A stretch of DNA of 60,272 nucleotides, from positions 1 to 60,272 of the forward strand of contig JABURP010000077.1 of NCBI GenBank assembly GCA_014762645.1. Reading direction: 5' to 3'. The stretch is from Crocinitomicaceae bacterium. GTDB lineage: Bacteria; Bacteroidota; Bacteroidia; Flavobacteriales_D; Crocinitomicaceae. Made by a program: the position numbers and the translations under genes. Below are positions 35,411 to 42,860 of the stretch, one piece after another (the first letter of the stretch is position 1; every line of letters begins with the position of its first letter). The notes under the pieces were generated by a model that searched no databases, was not told the DNA's origin, and was given only the letters and a program-made list of their open reading frames with translations.

Positions 35411-35599
35411 AGGGAAAAGAGTCTTGATGATAATCCTTAAATATAAGGGATTCTTTGCTACGTGTCCAGTGAAAAGGCAATGTGATATTCTGTGAATTTA
35501 AAATTTATTTACTCGGATCATTCGGCTGAATGATTATGAATAATTGATCATCTAATAGAAATCTTTCATGCAAGTTCAAAAGAATTGATGTAGATTTTT

Positions 35600-35607
35600 T
35601 ATATTTG
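35600..35607 (+). promoter_or_regulatory. -7 promoter element of tRNA-Ser
   Basis: TATATTTG fits the Bacteroidota TAnnTTTG box and lies 33 bp before the tRNA-Ser 5' end. The matching -33 TTG is not at standard spacing (a TTC is, at 35575-35577). Confidence 0.55.
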
Positions 35608-35640
35608 CAGCCCGAAAGAAATTCGTGTTCTTTGAATATT

Positions 35641-35727
35641 GGTGAGGTGCCTGAGTGGCCGAAAGGACTTGTTTGCTAAACAAGCGTACCAGCAATGGTA
35701 CCCGGGGTTCGAATCCCCGTCTCACCG
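35641..35727 (+). tRNA. tRNA-Ser (GCT)
   Basis: The 87-nt cloverleaf has acceptor GGTGAGG paired with TCTCACC, anticodon stem CTTGT/ACAAG with loop TTGCTAA (anticodon GCT), a class II long variable arm, and T arm GGGGTTCGAATCCCC. The discriminator is G and no CCA is encoded. Confidence 0.96.
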
Positions 35728-35754
35728 CATTTTTAACAAAAGAATTTAAAGAGC

Positions 35755-35784
35755 TTGTACAAGTAGATTTTATAGCTATCTTTG
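35755..35784 (+). promoter_or_regulatory. tRNA-type promoter (TTG-N19-TATCTTTG)
   Basis: TTG at 35755-35757 and TATCTTTG at 35777-35784 are 19 bp apart, exactly the Bacteroidota primary-sigma consensus. It lies 19 bp before the defective tRNA-Pro-like copy, not before the intact tRNA-Pro 345 bp downstream. This suggests it was the native tRNA-Pro promoter before the GIY-YIG module arrived. Confidence 0.75.
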
Positions 35785-35801
35785 CAACCGCTTTTTAAAG
35801 T

Positions 35802-35886
35802 TCGGGGTGTAGCGTATTAACGCCATGGCGTCATGTTCCACCCGGTTATCGCGTCACGCCGGTGGCGTGAAGGTCGCAGGTTCGAT
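35802..35886 (+). pseudogene. Defective tRNA-Pro-like sequence
   Basis: The first 15 nt (TCGGGGTGTAGCGTA) equal the start of the intact tRNA-Pro. Then come about 24 extra nt in the D arm, with the 12-nt palindrome ACGCCATGGCGT. The shared CCCGGTTATCGCG follows. The 17-nt anticodon arm is replaced by TCACGCCGGTGGCGTGA, a 7-bp stem with a GGT triloop and no T33. The shared AGGTCGCAGGTTCGA ends the copy, and the 3' half of the T arm and the acceptor strand are missing. It cannot fold as a normal tRNA. Confidence 0.8.
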
Positions 35887-36139
35887 CGAAAAAGTTGAAA
35901 TATTGGAAGTGTATATTTTATATAGTGAGGTCATTTTGAAGCATTATGTAGGACATACACAGAACGTGGAGGAACGTTTGGCATATCACAACAGTGGTTA
36001 CAGCAAGTACACAAAATCAGGTATTCCCTGGAAACTTGTTTGGTCACAGGAATGTACAGACAGATCCGAAGCAATGAAATTAGAAAAGAAGATCAAAAAA
36101 AGAGGAGCCAAGCGCTTTCTTATTGATCTCGGGGTGTAG
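35825..36139 (+). CDS. GIY-YIG endonuclease embedded between tRNA-Pro copies
   Basis: Residues about 29-104 form a single GIY-YIG nuclease domain: VYILYSEVILKHYVGHTQ (the GIY/YIG pair as YIL and YVG), then VEERLAYHNSGYSKYT, IPWKLVW, and a helix with RSEAMKLEKKIKKRG carrying the conserved Glu. Small family members of this length occur widely in Bacteroidota. The open frame begins at an ATG inside the tRNA-like palindrome, so residues 1-23 are translated tRNA relic. Real initiation may be at TTG 35903 or GTG 35909, or the original start may be lost. The stop TAG (36137-36139) lies within the acceptor/D-arm junction of the intact tRNA-Pro. The enzyme could cleave DNA at tRNA targets and promote its own spread (inference). 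Confidence 0.8.
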   Translation: MASCSTRLSRHAGGVKVAGSIEKVEILEVYILYSEVILKHYVGHTQNVEERLAYHNSGYSKYTKSGIPWKLVWSQECTDRSEAMKLEKKIKKRGAKRFLIDLGV

Positions 36140-36143
36140 CGTA
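36129..36143 (+). repeat. 15-bp direct repeat flanking the GIY-YIG module (second copy)
   Basis: TCGGGGTGTAGCGTA here repeats 35802-35816 exactly, 327 bp apart. The repeat covers the 5' part of tRNA-Pro and bounds the relic plus GIY-YIG unit, as expected for an insertion that restores its tRNA target. Confidence 0.85.
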
Positions 36144-36204
36144 GCCCGGTTATCGCGCCTCGTTTGGGACGAGGAGGTCGCAGGTTCGAATCCTGCCACC
36201 CCGA
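36130..36204 (+). tRNA. tRNA-Pro (TGG)
   Basis: Acceptor CGGGGTG pairs with CACCCCG; anticodon stem CCTCG/CGAGG encloses loop TTTGGGA (anticodon TGG); T arm is GCAGGTTCGAATCCTGC; discriminator A, no encoded CCA. The 5' end overlaps the last codons and stop of the GIY-YIG gene. Confidence 0.95.
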
Positions 36205-36205
36205 C

Positions 36206-36239
36206 AAAGGAGATGTAACACATCTCCTTTTATTTTTTT
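36206..36239 (+). terminator. Rho-independent terminator after tRNA-Pro
   Basis: A perfect 11-bp stem (AAAGGAGATGT at 36206-36216, ACATCTCCTTT at 36220-36230) with a 3-nt loop is followed by a T-rich tract. Confidence 0.9.
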
Positions 36240-36280
36240 AGGTCGCGTACTGACGATTTTGATATCAGCACGCTCCTGTT

Positions 36281-36354
36281 GGTCGCGTAGCTCAGCTGGA
36301 TAGAGCATCTGCCTTCTAAGCAGACGGTCCCAGGTTCGAATCCTGGCGCGATCA
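36281..36354 (+). tRNA. tRNA-Arg (TCT)
   Basis: Acceptor GGTCGCG pairs with CGCGATC (one G-U pair); anticodon stem TCTGC/GCAGA encloses loop CTTCTAA (anticodon TCT); T arm is CCAGGTTCGAATCCTGG; discriminator A. Its first nine bases also occur at 36241-36249. Confidence 0.96.
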
Positions 36355-36356
36355 CT

Positions 36357-36384
36357 AGGCTCCCACTATGGGAGCCTTTTTATT
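36357..36384 (+). terminator. Rho-independent terminator after tRNA-Arg
   Basis: A 9-bp stem (AGGCTCCCA, TGGGAGCCT) with loop CTA is followed by a T-tract. It starts 3 nt after the tRNA discriminator base. Confidence 0.92.
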
Positions 36385-36502
36385 TGCAATAAATTTGCAA
36401 ACATCTTGAGCAACATCACATGCATTCTGAATTTTCTGATCCTCCAGATTATAATCACGATTACTAATTTGTTTCTTAAATCTTAAAATAAATGTAGACA
36501 AC

Positions 36503-36688
36503 ATGGATACAATGATCATTACGACAATGAGTAAACAAGAATTTCTTGAATCTATTGCCAGAGTTGTTCGGGCGGAAATGGAAGCGAAAGAAAGTTTGAG
36601 GCAAGAGGAAGAAATTCTAAAAATGCATGAAGTACTAGAAATTTTGGAAATTTCCAAACCAACTCTTGTAAAAGTATTCAATATTTAA
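36503..36688 (+). pseudogene. Truncated excisionase-like HTH protein, 61 aa
   Basis: The protein has an acidic/basic helix (SIARVVRAEMEAKES) followed by ILKMHEVLEILEISKPTLVK, the start of an excisionase-type (HTH_17) winged helix domain. It stops immediately after the recognition helix (KVFNI), losing the wing segment that family members carry (an extra 25-35 residues). The following 80 bp show no continuation in another frame. An internal ATG at 36527 is an alternative start. Position just after tRNA-Arg, a frequent integration site, fits the remnant of an integrated element; no integrase is present in the window. Confidence 0.55.
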
Positions 36689-37025
36689 TCTGATAATCTA
36701 AGTCTACTGTAACATTTACCTTGAGATAAAATCACTTCGGTATTAATTACTTTTCTATTAAAGCACCATGACTGAATGTGATCCATTTAACTAAAAAATC
36801 ACATGACTTACCTAAAACTCTATTGCGGGAAATACGGTTTTTTGAATTATATCTAAAAAATTTCATTAAAAACCTGGCAACTGTAAATATCACAAATACA
36901 ACAAGTTACGATTGTTGTCTAACAGAAATGTTAAGTTATTAACAATTGCTTCAGTGTTAGCACTATATGATTTTAATATAAAGTGTTGTAAAATTGATAA
37001 AGTGATTTAACCCAAAACGAACAGT
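36689..37025. other. Intergenic region without recognised genes
   Basis: These 337 bp are AT-rich and hold no convincing frame, terminator or tRNA. They must include the promoter of the LuxR-type regulator, but I see no match to both promoter boxes at correct spacing. Confidence 0.5.
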
Positions 37026-37676
37026 ATGACACGGATTGCATTATTAGATAAGCAAGAACTTTTCCGACAATCGCTGGAAAGCTTGTTTCACATTAACGGT
37101 GGTAATGAAATTGTCTTAAGCACCGGAAATTTTAATTATTTTCAAAATTCACTTGCCCCAGGTTTGGCGGATATATTAATTGTTGACGTTAAAGACCTTA
37201 CGGATGGAGAATGGGATATCTTAACCGAATCCTCTCATCACCACCCTGCTATGCAGATCATAGCGTTAACGGAATTGGTCTGCAGAGATACCTTATCCCG
37301 GTTAATGAACTGCGGAGTTAGAGGGTATTATTCAAAACTTGTTAACGCATCAATTTTAACAGATGTAATCTCTGAAATAGCTGGTAATTTCAATTCTTTT
37401 GATTTGAAATTAGGACCGGTCGTAAGAGATCAATTACATAAGAATCGCCCACAGGCTCAATTTCAGGAAGAACTGGAGAAAATCACCTTTTCGGATCGCG
37501 AAATACAGATTCTAAAGATGATTTGTCAAGAAATGAAGAATATCGAGATAGCAGAAATTCTAAATATTAGTGTACGAACTGTAGAATCACACCGAAGAAG
37601 GATGATTGAGAAAACATGCAGCAGAACCATACTTGGAGTAGTAATGTATATTAATCAGAGAAATATCCAAATATAA
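37026..37676 (+). CDS. NarL/FixJ-type response regulator (REC-LuxR HTH)
   Basis: The 216-residue protein has an N-terminal receiver with phospho-acceptor Asp54 (ILIVDVKD), Thr82 (IIALTE) and Lys104 (YYSKLV). One of the usual acidic pair is replaced by Lys (ALLDKQE). The C-terminal LuxR-type HTH (about 150-212) is intact: FSDREIQILKMIC, NIEIAEILNISVRTVESHRR. It should bind DNA when phosphorylated by an unlinked kinase. It precedes the long exported-protein array and is separated from it by a terminator, so it could control that array, but nothing in the sequence proves it. Confidence 0.92.
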   Translation: MTRIALLDKQELFRQSLESLFHINGGNEIVLSTGNFNYFQNSLAPGLADILIVDVKDLTDGEWDILTESSHHHPAMQIIALTELVCRDTLSRLMNCGVRGYYSKLVNASILTDVISEIAGNFNSFDLKLGPVVRDQLHKNRPQAQFQEELEKITFSDREIQILKMICQEMKNIEIAEILNISVRTVESHRRRMIEKTCSRTILGVVMYINQRNIQI

Positions 37677-37710
37677 TTGAGTTTTAGCTCGGTGTTATTT
37701 CGATATCAAT

Positions 37711-37734
37711 AGGTGCTTTTGAGCACCTTTTTTT
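37711..37734 (+). terminator. Rho-independent terminator after the response regulator
   Basis: AGGTGCT (37711-37717) and AGCACCT (37722-37728) pair around a 4-nt loop with seven T residues following, 35 nt after the stop codon. Confidence 0.9.
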
Positions 37735-37892
37735 ATGTCTAGCCTAAAAAGTTATCAACTCATAACATGCACAAATATAGCTAGATACGATTAGGCTTCA
37801 GTGTTGCCCGTAATCCAGGATAGGGTTAACGCTGAAAGGATAATATTCCGTTGTGTCTAGGTTTACAAAGTAATTTAAAGCCGACAGTCCAA

Positions 37893-38396
37893 ATGAGATT
37901 GACACAAATTTTTATAGTAATAATTCTAGCCATCCTAAGTAGTAGTTCCTATGGTCAGTATTGGGAGGGGGATACGACCGGCGTTCCGTCTTATTTAATA
38001 AATAATAATTCGAATAGCCAAGGTGTGAACGATAATCTGGTAATTCAAGTATCGTTAAACAATTCTACACAACCAGGATTGGATACAACTGGCAATTCTC
38101 TTGATACCACACTTGCGTTGACAAATGAGATCATAGTTGAATTTGATCTGGCAAATGTTAGTGCATGCAAATTCATTCACCTGGAATTAGTCAATCAGTC
38201 TGTCAGTGGTAGTAATCCATGTTTTTCAAGAAAAATATCCATTCAATCTTTAATATCTAAAGGGTTATGTGTTGGCAACCATGTTAGCATTGGACTTAAG
38301 AAGTGTCTGGGGGTTGGTGCATATAAAGTTTTTGTCACTATAGAAGATAACGATAAAATGTTAAGCGCAACATCAACCCAAACTTTTACGATATGA
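37893..38396 (+). CDS. Small exported protein, 167 aa, first gene of the RHS array
   Basis: The frame runs upstream to a TTG at 37851, but ATG 37893 opens a clear signal peptide (MRLTQIFIVIILAIL ending SSYGQ), so I use it. The mature part is Asn/Ser/Thr-rich at first (about 20-75), then beta-rich with four Cys (SACKFIHLEL, NPCFSRKI, GLCVGNH, KKCLGVGAYKVFVTIED). The closing segment resembles the end of an Ig-like domain. I do not recognise a family. The stop overlaps the next start by 4 bp (ATGA), so the two genes are translationally coupled. Confidence 0.65.
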   Translation: MRLTQIFIVIILAILSSSSYGQYWEGDTTGVPSYLINNNSNSQGVNDNLVIQVSLNNSTQPGLDTTGNSLDTTLALTNEIIVEFDLANVSACKFIHLELVNQSVSGSNPCFSRKISIQSLISKGLCVGNHVSIGLKKCLGVGAYKVFVTIEDNDKMLSATSTQTFTI

Positions 38397-41300
38397 CCAG
38401 TAAGTTTTTAATTATAGCGAGCTTAATTTTATTAGGTACAAAATGTGTTGTGGCTCAAGAAACAACAGTGACGTTTTCTCCATCACTGGATACCTACGTG
38501 GCCAGTGAATTTCCCACAACTGATAATAGTACATTAGACCGAACATATTCTTATTATTACGGGTATTCTTACAGAATATTTATTGATTTTGATCTTTCAA
38601 CGATTCCAGACAATGCAATCGTTACTTCTGCTACGCTCAAGATGTATTGCCCATGGGTGAATAATGCTGCAAGTCATCCCTACTACTTACAAAGAGCTTC
38701 ATCTGATTGGGGTGGTGCGTCAAAAACATGGAATAATCAACCTACAGTCGTAACATCTGATCAGTTAACAATTACACACACACAAACATCTTCTATAGGT
38801 TGGCACAATTTCGACGTATCCAACCATGCTCAGTATATGATCAACTATCCATCTTTGAATTATGGATGGTGTATGAGACTACAGAGTGAATCTGGTACTA
38901 CACGCGGAAATAAATACTGGTCACAAGAGTATGCTAATTCAGCACTAAGACCAATTTTGGAAGTGAAGTATGTTATACCGATTGAAATTTCTGCAAAAGT
39001 TAAGCATTGCATAAATAGTCAAAATGATGGAGGAATTCATTCAATAGATGTAACAGGAGGGTCTAGTAATTATAGTAGTTATGAATGGTTTAGTATTACT
39101 AATGGTGTTTTCACAAGTATTGAAACCGGTACCAATATTAATAATGCAGATGTAGCAAATCTTAGCCCAGGACTCTATTTGCTTGATGTGCAGGATGATT
39201 TAGGTTACTCTGGATACCAGTACTTTTTAGTAGGTGAAGAAGGCGAAACCACTACAGTACAAATTTATGCAACAGATTTAACTAAATCTCAAAAGTATAA
39301 CGAGGACGCAATGACAGATGACTATCCTACTTACGTCAATACAAACTATGGGACCTATGACAATTTTTACACTTTCACTAATTACTATTCTGCGTATCAG
39401 CACTACCGGAAGATTAGGTCGCTTGTAAAATATAAACTTGACTTCAGTGATTTTCTATTAGATTATACTTCGGCGAGTTATAAAACGACATGCAGATCAA
39501 CAGGTCATTACAGGGGAAGTTCTACGGTTTCAAATGAGTCTTTTGTGTCAAGGGTAACAAGTGATTGGGAAGAACAAATTGTAACTGCCAATAGTCACCC
39601 TACGATAACAACTACGAATCAGGTGAATATACCCGAAACGAATCCAACCGGATATGTATTCAGAGATGACAACATTGATATTCTGAATTTTGTTCAGTAC
39701 TGGCAAAGCAATCCAAGTGAGAATTATGGGTTTGAATTGGCATTAAATTCATTTACTGAAGTACCATGGGTTAGATTAATATATGGTTCTTCTGATGTCA
39801 GTACATTATCAGAAAGGCCGATTTTCGAACTTTCTTTTGACGTTAAACCTTCTGTTACAGCTAGCTGGGATGAAACAGAGGAACTTGGGTCTATAACAGT
39901 TAATGCTCCAAATGGGGAGTTGCCATATACATATTTAATTGGTTACGAGCCAATTCCTGATTTGAACGAGTTATGGCCAAATGTTAGAGATTCAGTGTCT
40001 ATGGATTCTACCGAGTTTTTTGGTGGTAAAGTAAATAGCCAAAACTACGTTTTTGACGGTTATAATGCTGAACACTATTTTATTGCCGTATATGACAATA
40101 ATGGAACTAAATTAGCTGATTATGAGACAATTCTTGGGCCTGATATTTCTTTAATAGAAAGTTCGAATATTACTGCCACCAGTAATAGAATGCTCAGAAC
40201 AACTGACGGTTTGAACCCTGGATATTGCTCTATTGATGGAATATTGGAGAAGCATCAAACTGGGGGATTGGAATTTGATCTTGGCGCTTTCCCAGATGAC
40301 TTTTCGATTGGATTAAATCGAGGTGGCGATACAATTGTCTATAACGACAGTCTCTATGAATATGGTTTAAGGTTCAGTTCTTCTTCAGCTAGCTATACTG
40401 TTATTTCAGAAGGTAATGTCCTTTTTACCGGACCTGCTGCTGCCAATGACGTCTTTGAAATTTATAAAGAAAACTACACCTTAATATATTTAAAAAATGG
40501 TACTGAAGTTTATCGGAATCCAATAGAGGCTAAGAATTTGGATGATTATAAGTTTGACGTGCTTTTAAAAGGCCCCATCTCAATAGTACAATCCTTAAGT
40601 CAGGTATCAAAATATGACAATAAGTTTAGGCCTGTACAGGTATTTCCTTATGATACAGAATGCGATATGGCGAATGGAAGTGTGCGCTTAACTCCAGCAG
40701 GTAATGGTTTTTTCTCAACTCCAAGTGTAGATTACGAGATTACTGATGTTAGCACTTTGACCGTAGTAGCGTCTGGAACGATAGCGGGGTCTTATGTTAC
40801 AATCCCTTTATCAGTAGGTGCTTACCAGGTAACATTTACATGGACGGGAGGAACATGGTCAGAGCTGTTTACAATAGGAAATACGCTGCAATGGAACCTG
40901 TTAAACAATAACCTTACTCCCATTTCCAACGGTCTGATTACAAGTTCATTCCTTTCATCTGCAGGGTATGCTGAGAGTCAAAATGTCTTGTTGGCGGGAC
41001 AGGAAGGATGGGTGAGTTTTAAAAGTGAACCAAAGGATCCAGCACCTTTTGTTACGGCCCCGCAATATCTTAAGGTTAGCTTAAAAAATACTTCTGGAAC
41101 AGATGTAGTCAAGGTTAAGGTAACGACACCTGGAAGTGGTTTGATTACTAGAATTGTTGAGGTATATGATGATCAGGGTAACCTTGCTGCTCCATCAATA
41201 ACCTCAAACTCAAACGGCCCAATACTGATAAACAGGCTAAATGGCTCGCCTAATTATTTTGAAGTATTTATAGGAACTAATCCATCTCCTATTGCAACGG

Positions 41301-41758
41301 TGAATGAAACGGCAACATCAGATTATGAAGTTTATTGCGACATGCTGCGCTGGAAAATTTATGATACGGATGTTTCATTTTGTACAGGGTTAACCACTTC
41401 AGATCAGTGTGCGCATTTGGATTATGAGCTTGATGGTAACTACTACGTCACAAACAATGGTAAGTTCTGTTTTGTCTACAACGAAGAGTACAATGATCCG
41501 AACATTGAATTTAATATCTACAATCAAAACGGAGATATTGTAGCTACCGAGGCCAATTTCTTACTCCAGAGCCTATTTCATGGTGAAAATCGTGTGGTCC
41601 TTGATTTTACGGATAATGGCATATGTATAGGCCCAGGTTTCTTTATTCTCGAAGTCATTAATGATAAAAATGAAAAATTCTATCTAAGGTTCTATAATGA
41701 TCATTCGTTGTGTGCGACGGCTCCTTATATAGATGATATTACGAACCCTTCAAATTAA
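38393..41758 (+). CDS. Exported protein with two DNRLRE-like domains, 1121 aa
   Basis: After a signal peptide (ending CVVAQ) come two DNRLRE-type beta-sandwich domains. The first (about 25-195) has SPSLDTYVAS, RIFIDFDLSTIPDNAIVTSA and TWNNQP; the second (about 285-480) has VKYKLDFSDF, SDWEEQIVT and a closing RPIFELSF. A SprB-like stretch (about 205-275) lies between them. The C-terminal 600 residues are beta-rich with no family I can name, ending in an Ig-like module (HGENRVVLDFTDNGICIGPG, FFILEVINDKNEKFYLRF) similar in style to the end of the preceding small protein. No T9SS sorting domain is visible. Co-expressed with the RHS genes; could be a surface stalk or adhesin of that complex. Confidence 0.75.
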   Translation: MTSKFLIIASLILLGTKCVVAQETTVTFSPSLDTYVASEFPTTDNSTLDRTYSYYYGYSYRIFIDFDLSTIPDNAIVTSATLKMYCPWVNNAASHPYYLQRASSDWGGASKTWNNQPTVVTSDQLTITHTQTSSIGWHNFDVSNHAQYMINYPSLNYGWCMRLQSESGTTRGNKYWSQEYANSALRPILEVKYVIPIEISAKVKHCINSQNDGGIHSIDVTGGSSNYSSYEWFSITNGVFTSIETGTNINNADVANLSPGLYLLDVQDDLGYSGYQYFLVGEEGETTTVQIYATDLTKSQKYNEDAMTDDYPTYVNTNYGTYDNFYTFTNYYSAYQHYRKIRSLVKYKLDFSDFLLDYTSASYKTTCRSTGHYRGSSTVSNESFVSRVTSDWEEQIVTANSHPTITTTNQVNIPETNPTGYVFRDDNIDILNFVQYWQSNPSENYGFELALNSFTEVPWVRLIYGSSDVSTLSERPIFELSFDVKPSVTASWDETEELGSITVNAPNGELPYTYLIGYEPIPDLNELWPNVRDSVSMDSTEFFGGKVNSQNYVFDGYNAEHYFIAVYDNNGTKLADYETILGPDISLIESSNITATSNRMLRTTDGLNPGYCSIDGILEKHQTGGLEFDLGAFPDDFSIGLNRGGDTIVYNDSLYEYGLRFSSSSASYTVISEGNVLFTGPAAANDVFEIYKENYTLIYLKNGTEVYRNPIEAKNLDDYKFDVLLKGPISIVQSLSQVSKYDNKFRPVQVFPYDTECDMANGSVRLTPAGNGFFSTPSVDYEITDVSTLTVVASGTIAGSYVTIPLSVGAYQVTFTWTGGTWSELFTIGNTLQWNLLNNNLTPISNGLITSSFLSSAGYAESQNVLLAGQEGWVSFKSEPKDPAPFVTAPQYLKVSLKNTSGTDVVKVKVTTPGSGLITRIVEVYDDQGNLAAPSITSNSNGPILINRLNGSPNYFEVFIGTNPSPIATVNETATSDYEVYCDMLRWKIYDTDVSFCTGLTTSDQCAHLDYELDGNYYVTNNGKFCFVYNEEYNDPNIEFNIYNQNGDIVATEANFLLQSLFHGENRVVLDFTDNGICIGPGFFILEVINDKNEKFYLRFYNDHSLCATAPYIDDITNPSN

Positions 41759-41762
41759 TAAA

Positions 41763-42290
41763 ATGCAAATTAAAAGATTAGTGATCACCAGTGTCATAAT
41801 GAGTTTTTTATCCATGATTGGAGTAGGATTACTTCTAGTCAGGGAAGAAGAAAAGAAAACAGCATTTTTCATGAGTGCTGAAGTCTATAATGAATTTGAC
41901 TACAAAAAAGAACTGGAACAAGAGTTAAGCCTGATAGAAAATGATGTCCGTCAATCCGTAGATAGTTTGGAACGGGATCTAAAATTAACCTTGGAGTATT
42001 TAAAGAGTATTTCACCAACTGATGAGCAGTTGACACGATTTGAAATGAAGCAAAATTATTTCTTCCAGTATAAACAGACAGAAGAAGGCAGGTATTCTGA
42101 AAAAGCACAGGAATACTACGGTTTGATTTGGGACAGAATTAATGGGTATGTGCAGGAATATGGCAAGGACAATGACTACGTGTACATTTTTGGCGCTAAC
42201 GGAGATGGATCGGTAATGTATGCGGATGATAATGAAAATATCACCGAGGATTTAATTGCTTACGTGAATTCAAAATATGCGGGTGAGTAG
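41763..42290 (+). CDS. OmpH/Skp-like membrane-anchored protein
   Basis: The product (175 aa from ATG 41763; a longer frame starts at 41733 inside the previous gene) has an N-terminal membrane anchor (TSVIMSFLSMIGVGLLLV). A long charged helical region follows, typical of Skp/OmpH tentacles (FDYKKELEQELSLIENDV...). The C-terminal strand pair has the family signature YVYIFGANGDGSVMYAD, then ENITEDLIAYVNSKY. Skp holds unfolded outer-membrane or exported proteins in the periplasm. Here the chaperone is tethered and encoded among giant exported proteins, implying a dedicated client-holding role (inference). It overlaps the lipoprotein gene by 14 bp. Confidence 0.82.
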   Translation: MQIKRLVITSVIMSFLSMIGVGLLLVREEEKKTAFFMSAEVYNEFDYKKELEQELSLIENDVRQSVDSLERDLKLTLEYLKSISPTDEQLTRFEMKQNYFFQYKQTEEGRYSEKAQEYYGLIWDRINGYVQEYGKDNDYVYIFGANGDGSVMYADDNENITEDLIAYVNSKYAGE

Positions 42291-42855
42291 ACAGTTATAT
42301 ATAGCGTTGATTGGTATGCTGCTCCTGAGTTGTACAAAACAACTGAACGAAAAAGAGTATGCTCAATATGTTTCTAATCCAGAGAACGGATTGAGAAAAG
42401 ATCAGGTCGTTGGAGATTTTGAACTTTCAGCAATGTACGAACCAGTTGAGTACATATTGTCACTGGAACAACCGGGAGATATTGAAACAAGGAGGAATGA
42501 ACTAAATGAATATGAGCACTTTCAATTTAGGATCAAACTCAACACAGGAGGAAACATCCTTATGCACAATGAAACTTCTGAGCACAATGAAGTTACCAGA
42601 ATCAATCATTTTAGTTTCATGTGTCATCAGGATTTTATGATCATATCTGATGCGGATACCAGCAAGTGTGTTGGGGCTATTTATTCACGAAATTATAACC
42701 TGACTCCAACAATCGACCTGAGTCTTGCTTTCAACCAATTAGAAAAGGATGAGAACTGGCAGTTGATCTATACGGATCAACAGTTCAACCTGGGAAGAAC
42801 TAAATTTTTATTCAAAAAAGAATATTTATCCGATTTACCGGAATTTAAAAAATAA
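42277..42855 (+). CDS. Lipoprotein of unknown function, 192 aa
   Basis: The N-terminus has a lipoprotein signal with lipobox LLSC (Cys at about residue 19), followed by TKQLNEKEY. The mature part is a single globular domain with no family I recognise; motifs include QFRIKLNTGGNILMHN, SFMCHQDFMII and CVGAIYSRNYNLTPTIDL. It is tied to the OmpH-like gene by a 14-bp overlap and stops 5 bp before the 2254-residue gene, so it is surely part of the array. A role in docking or protecting the large partners at the outer membrane is possible. Confidence 0.75.
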   Translation: MRVSRQLYIALIGMLLLSCTKQLNEKEYAQYVSNPENGLRKDQVVGDFELSAMYEPVEYILSLEQPGDIETRRNELNEYEHFQFRIKLNTGGNILMHNETSEHNEVTRINHFSFMCHQDFMIISDADTSKCVGAIYSRNYNLTPTIDLSLAFNQLEKDENWQLIYTDQQFNLGRTKFLFKKEYLSDLPEFKK

Positions 42856-42860
42856 GGAAG

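Noticed and set aside
35998-36207. Minus-strand ORF starting MSGWQDSNLRPPRPKRG
   Set aside because: This is the antisense translation of tRNA-Pro, a well-known annotation artefact, continuing antisense to the GIY-YIG gene.
36355-36681. Minus-strand ORF of 108 codons opposite the truncated HTH gene
   Set aside because: It covers the tRNA-Arg terminator and is the antisense of a more convincing HTH-like frame; composition is not protein-like.
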